From contig WBMW01003919.1 in assembly GCA_013396635.1 (NCBI GenBank), positions 1,878,266 to 1,942,265 on the forward strand: a stretch of DNA of 64,000 nt, written 5' to 3'. The translations under genes were made by a program, and so were the position numbers. Below, one piece after another: positions 61,485 through 64,000 of this stretch. The first letter of the stretch is position 1; each line of letters starts with the position of its first letter. This DNA comes from Penelope pileata (Eukaryota > Chordata > Aves > Galliformes > Cracidae). Below the pieces are notes generated by a model. The model had not been told where the DNA came from and did no database searches. It saw nothing but the letters and a program-made list of their open reading frames with translations.

Positions 61485-64000
61485 CCTATACTTCATAGTC
61501 CATAGGCACCCAAGACTTCCTTCACAAAACCCACAGGATGAGTTTCCAGAATAAGAGAGCTTTGCCAAAGTACCTGAGATTCTTGCTGTTTGCTTGCTGC
61601 TGGGACAGCATGGGCCAAAATGCATCCTGCATCAGAGTTTCCAAAAAAAAGAAAGGACTTACTAGACTTAAGGAGAGAAAAAGGAAAGAGGATGTCCTCC
61701 TAACGACCCACAGGTGAGGAGCGGGTGCCCCTCGTCCTGGCAGACCCTGCGCTGCGGGCACGGTGCTGCTGGAGGAGCAGGGCTCAGCGAGTGCCCCGTG
61801 CCCGGGATGGAGCGCTGGGCCCTCCTCGGGCTGCTTCATCCCTCCTCCACAGAAAACATCAAACAGCAATTCACGTGAGGAAGAACAATCCTTTCTCAGT
61901 TAGCACATGAAAGAAACACCAGCCTGGTCCGCAGTAGATTATGTGCGGCAGCATGTAATACGTTCCTAGCGAGTTATGACATTGATTCATTCCTTGGATT
62001 GAATTTGTTCACAGTAATGAATGTATCACTTTTTCCCTGCAGGCCCCAGTCTTTTCTCTCACCTTTATCGATCGGTGCTTTCTAACTTGGGGACTATTTG
62101 CAAAAAGTGATTAATGAAACTTACTTTTCAGTCTTAAAACCAGCACGAGCAATTAGGGTTCCAGCAGCAACTCCCTGCCAGCCCCGAGGCGACGCTGCAG
62201 GAACGGGCGCCGTTACCTGACACATCCACCCGCACATCGGCACGGCAAACAGAAGAGGTTGCATCAACACTGAGCCCAGGTACATCCATCTCCCTGAAAC
62301 CAGGCTGTAAAACGTGGAGGATGGGCTGAGAAGAATTAATGGCTCCTGCAAAAGCTCTTTACAATCTGCATGAAAGTAATGGGAAGAGCGCAATTCCTAA
62401 TCAAAAGCAACAGCCCGATCCCTGGCTGACATGAGACAGCCAACATTACGTAATGAAAGCGTGCAGCTGGGGAAGATGGACAAAGGAAGATGAGCTGAAC
62501 AAGACTTGATAGACGTGCACCACTTACCGGCCACGTAAAGATTGGACTGGAGGATGGAGAAGCAACCTGGAGGAGATGAACGTCACTCCTGAACCTCTCT
62601 GCAGTTTCTTACAACAAAGCAGTTAGCTGGGCCACAGCCAGTAACAGGGATCTGCATAGCCTGTTCCTTCGCCTAAGGTCTAGATCACATAAAAATGCTT
62701 GGAATGCAAAGGGAATTTTTTATTTTGAGAATTGACATTATTAGGGTATGGTTACTCCAGATTTTATTCTAATAAGAGAAGAACTGGCTGAAAACGGCAG
62801 GTAATTTGGAAGAAAATGGCCACACAGCAGGAGTACCCGATGGAGTGAAGGCATCTGGATGAAAACAGAGGGCTGAGGAACAAGAAGTGGGCTCCCAACA
62901 AACACAACTGCTCGGCCAAGGCAGCGGCACCAGGAGGGCCCCGGGGCAGGCAGCCAGAAAGCCTGGCCTGAGCCAGATGGGGCCACGCCTGAACTCTTTA
63001 AAAAGCCTGAAAATGGAAAAGAAATCCCACCAAATCATACAAAAATGGTTCTCTGTGAAGCTGCTATATCAGTTGCATTTGCAGAAGCTCAGCAATCTAC
63101 GAACATTGAATTCACGTATGAAGCACACAGTGACATTACTGCAAATCCTGCTGTAGGTCAGGAAGCAACAGCTCATATCTGGGTAACACCTTCAAGTACG
63201 ATTAACCTCAAGGAACACGTGCTGCAATTGGGACTGCATGACAAAAATGTCACTCTCTCAAAGTATTGTAGGTAGAAAATGTTGGTTTTCTGCCTAGGAT
63301 TCCAAAATGACTTTAGAAAAACACAACACATTTGTAGAGCAGTAGCCATCAGCTGGACAGACATTTCGATTCCCAATTACAGGCAATTAGGAAGGGAGTG
63401 GTCTCTGAACATCAGCATTTACAATTGTGAGGGGACAGAGTGAGAGCAGCAAAATGAAAGCAATGGAACAGAGAGTGCAAGGGCACACACTCCTCTTTTA
63501 GGAAATTTCTCTATCATTTGGGTCCTAACCCCAATGTCAGCTTTCAAACTCCATGGCACTCCACCTGGAGGGGTGATGGAAAGCTCTGGATACATCTCAA
63601 ACCTGAGCACTGCCTAAGCGGGTCCAGGCTGACGGGCGGGCTCCAGCCCGGAGCTGGGGGCTTTTGCCGAGGCTGCAGGCAGGCAGTGCTCCTCGCAGTT
63701 GTGCAGGTGCTTTTTAATGCAAATGCCTTTTAATGGTATCTTAGTCTTTGAGACTAGTTGCCCCTGGGTGTGGGGCTTCTCCTTGGACAATCTTACATGA
63801 TAATGCAGTTTAAGACCAGGAATGATAAAAAAAATCAGTCCAGTGCTGGCAGGGCCAAATGCTGTGGCCTACATTCCTGCAGAAAGCACAACAGGACCAG
63901 CACCAACCTGAGAGGACGATGCACAGCACTGCTCAGAACAGAGAGCTCTTTGGTTGATTTTTCCAATGAACACAGAAGCAAGCACAGGACACAGCCAGTC
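61485..64000. other. Unannotated region to window end
   Basis: No recognised repeat. A plus-strand frame at 63045-63275 (76 codons, balanced composition, reading EFTYEAHSDITANPAV in its middle) looks more protein-like than most here, but I do not recognise it and see no sure splice sites. Otherwise AT-rich blocks near 61940-62110 and GC-richer patches. Confidence 0.45.

Noticed and set aside
1..64000. CRISPR array, operon, phage or bacterial system
   Set aside because: No spaced direct repeats, no clustered same-strand genes. All coding content is CR1-derived and the repeats are avian.

Overview
The window looks like nuclear DNA from a bird. The main reason is eight CR1 LINE retrotransposon copies (or composites), recognised by their reverse-transcriptase (RT) text and by the A/G-rich, TTCTATGATT-like 3' ends typical of avian CR1. 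There are also three degraded copies of one long-terminal-repeat (LTR) type that I recognise as avian. Nothing prokaryotic is present: no operons, no ribosome-binding-site-led genes, no CRISPR array. I cannot name the species; the short-tailed CR1 subfamilies would fit a galliform or another neognath, but that is a guess. I found no host protein-coding exon, tRNA or rRNA that I could defend, so the window is best read as intergenic or intronic DNA.

Layout. Positions 1-332 hold the 3' end of a plus-strand CR1. Positions 1367-2012 hold a minus-strand CR1 in which an endonuclease-end segment is joined directly to the C-terminal RT region. Positions 3213-7795 hold two CR1 copies in the same minus orientation: an old decayed one (3213-5148), then a younger one (5149-7795) with a 659-codon open RT frame. 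A further CR1 3' end lies at 10443-10899. The LTR relics (all minus orientation) are at 13340-13718, 21965-22229 and 23899-24353. A minus-strand composite at 30705-31765 joins a CR1 3' tail to a decayed CR1 ORF1 esterase region, and a small CpG island (about 31790-32060) follows directly. Two plus-strand CR1 3' ends lie at 34326-34740 and 36283-36929.

From 36930 to 64000 I recognise no interspersed repeat. This half is GC-rich, with recurring AT-rich, CpG-poor blocks that contain many TAAT/ATTA cores, a near-palindrome (47176-47193), an inverted repeat (51691-51711) and a 3 x 10 bp tandem array (50609-50638). That texture resembles conserved non-coding regulatory DNA near a developmental gene, but the sequence alone cannot prove it.

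No set of genes here works together as a system. The only coding content is retrotransposon-derived and, except for the RT domain at 5188-7167, broken. The most informative points are the paired CR1 insertions, the two CR1 composites with 5' regions fused to 3' ends, the ORF1 esterase relic with a changed active site, the CpG island beside it, and the repeat-free right half.
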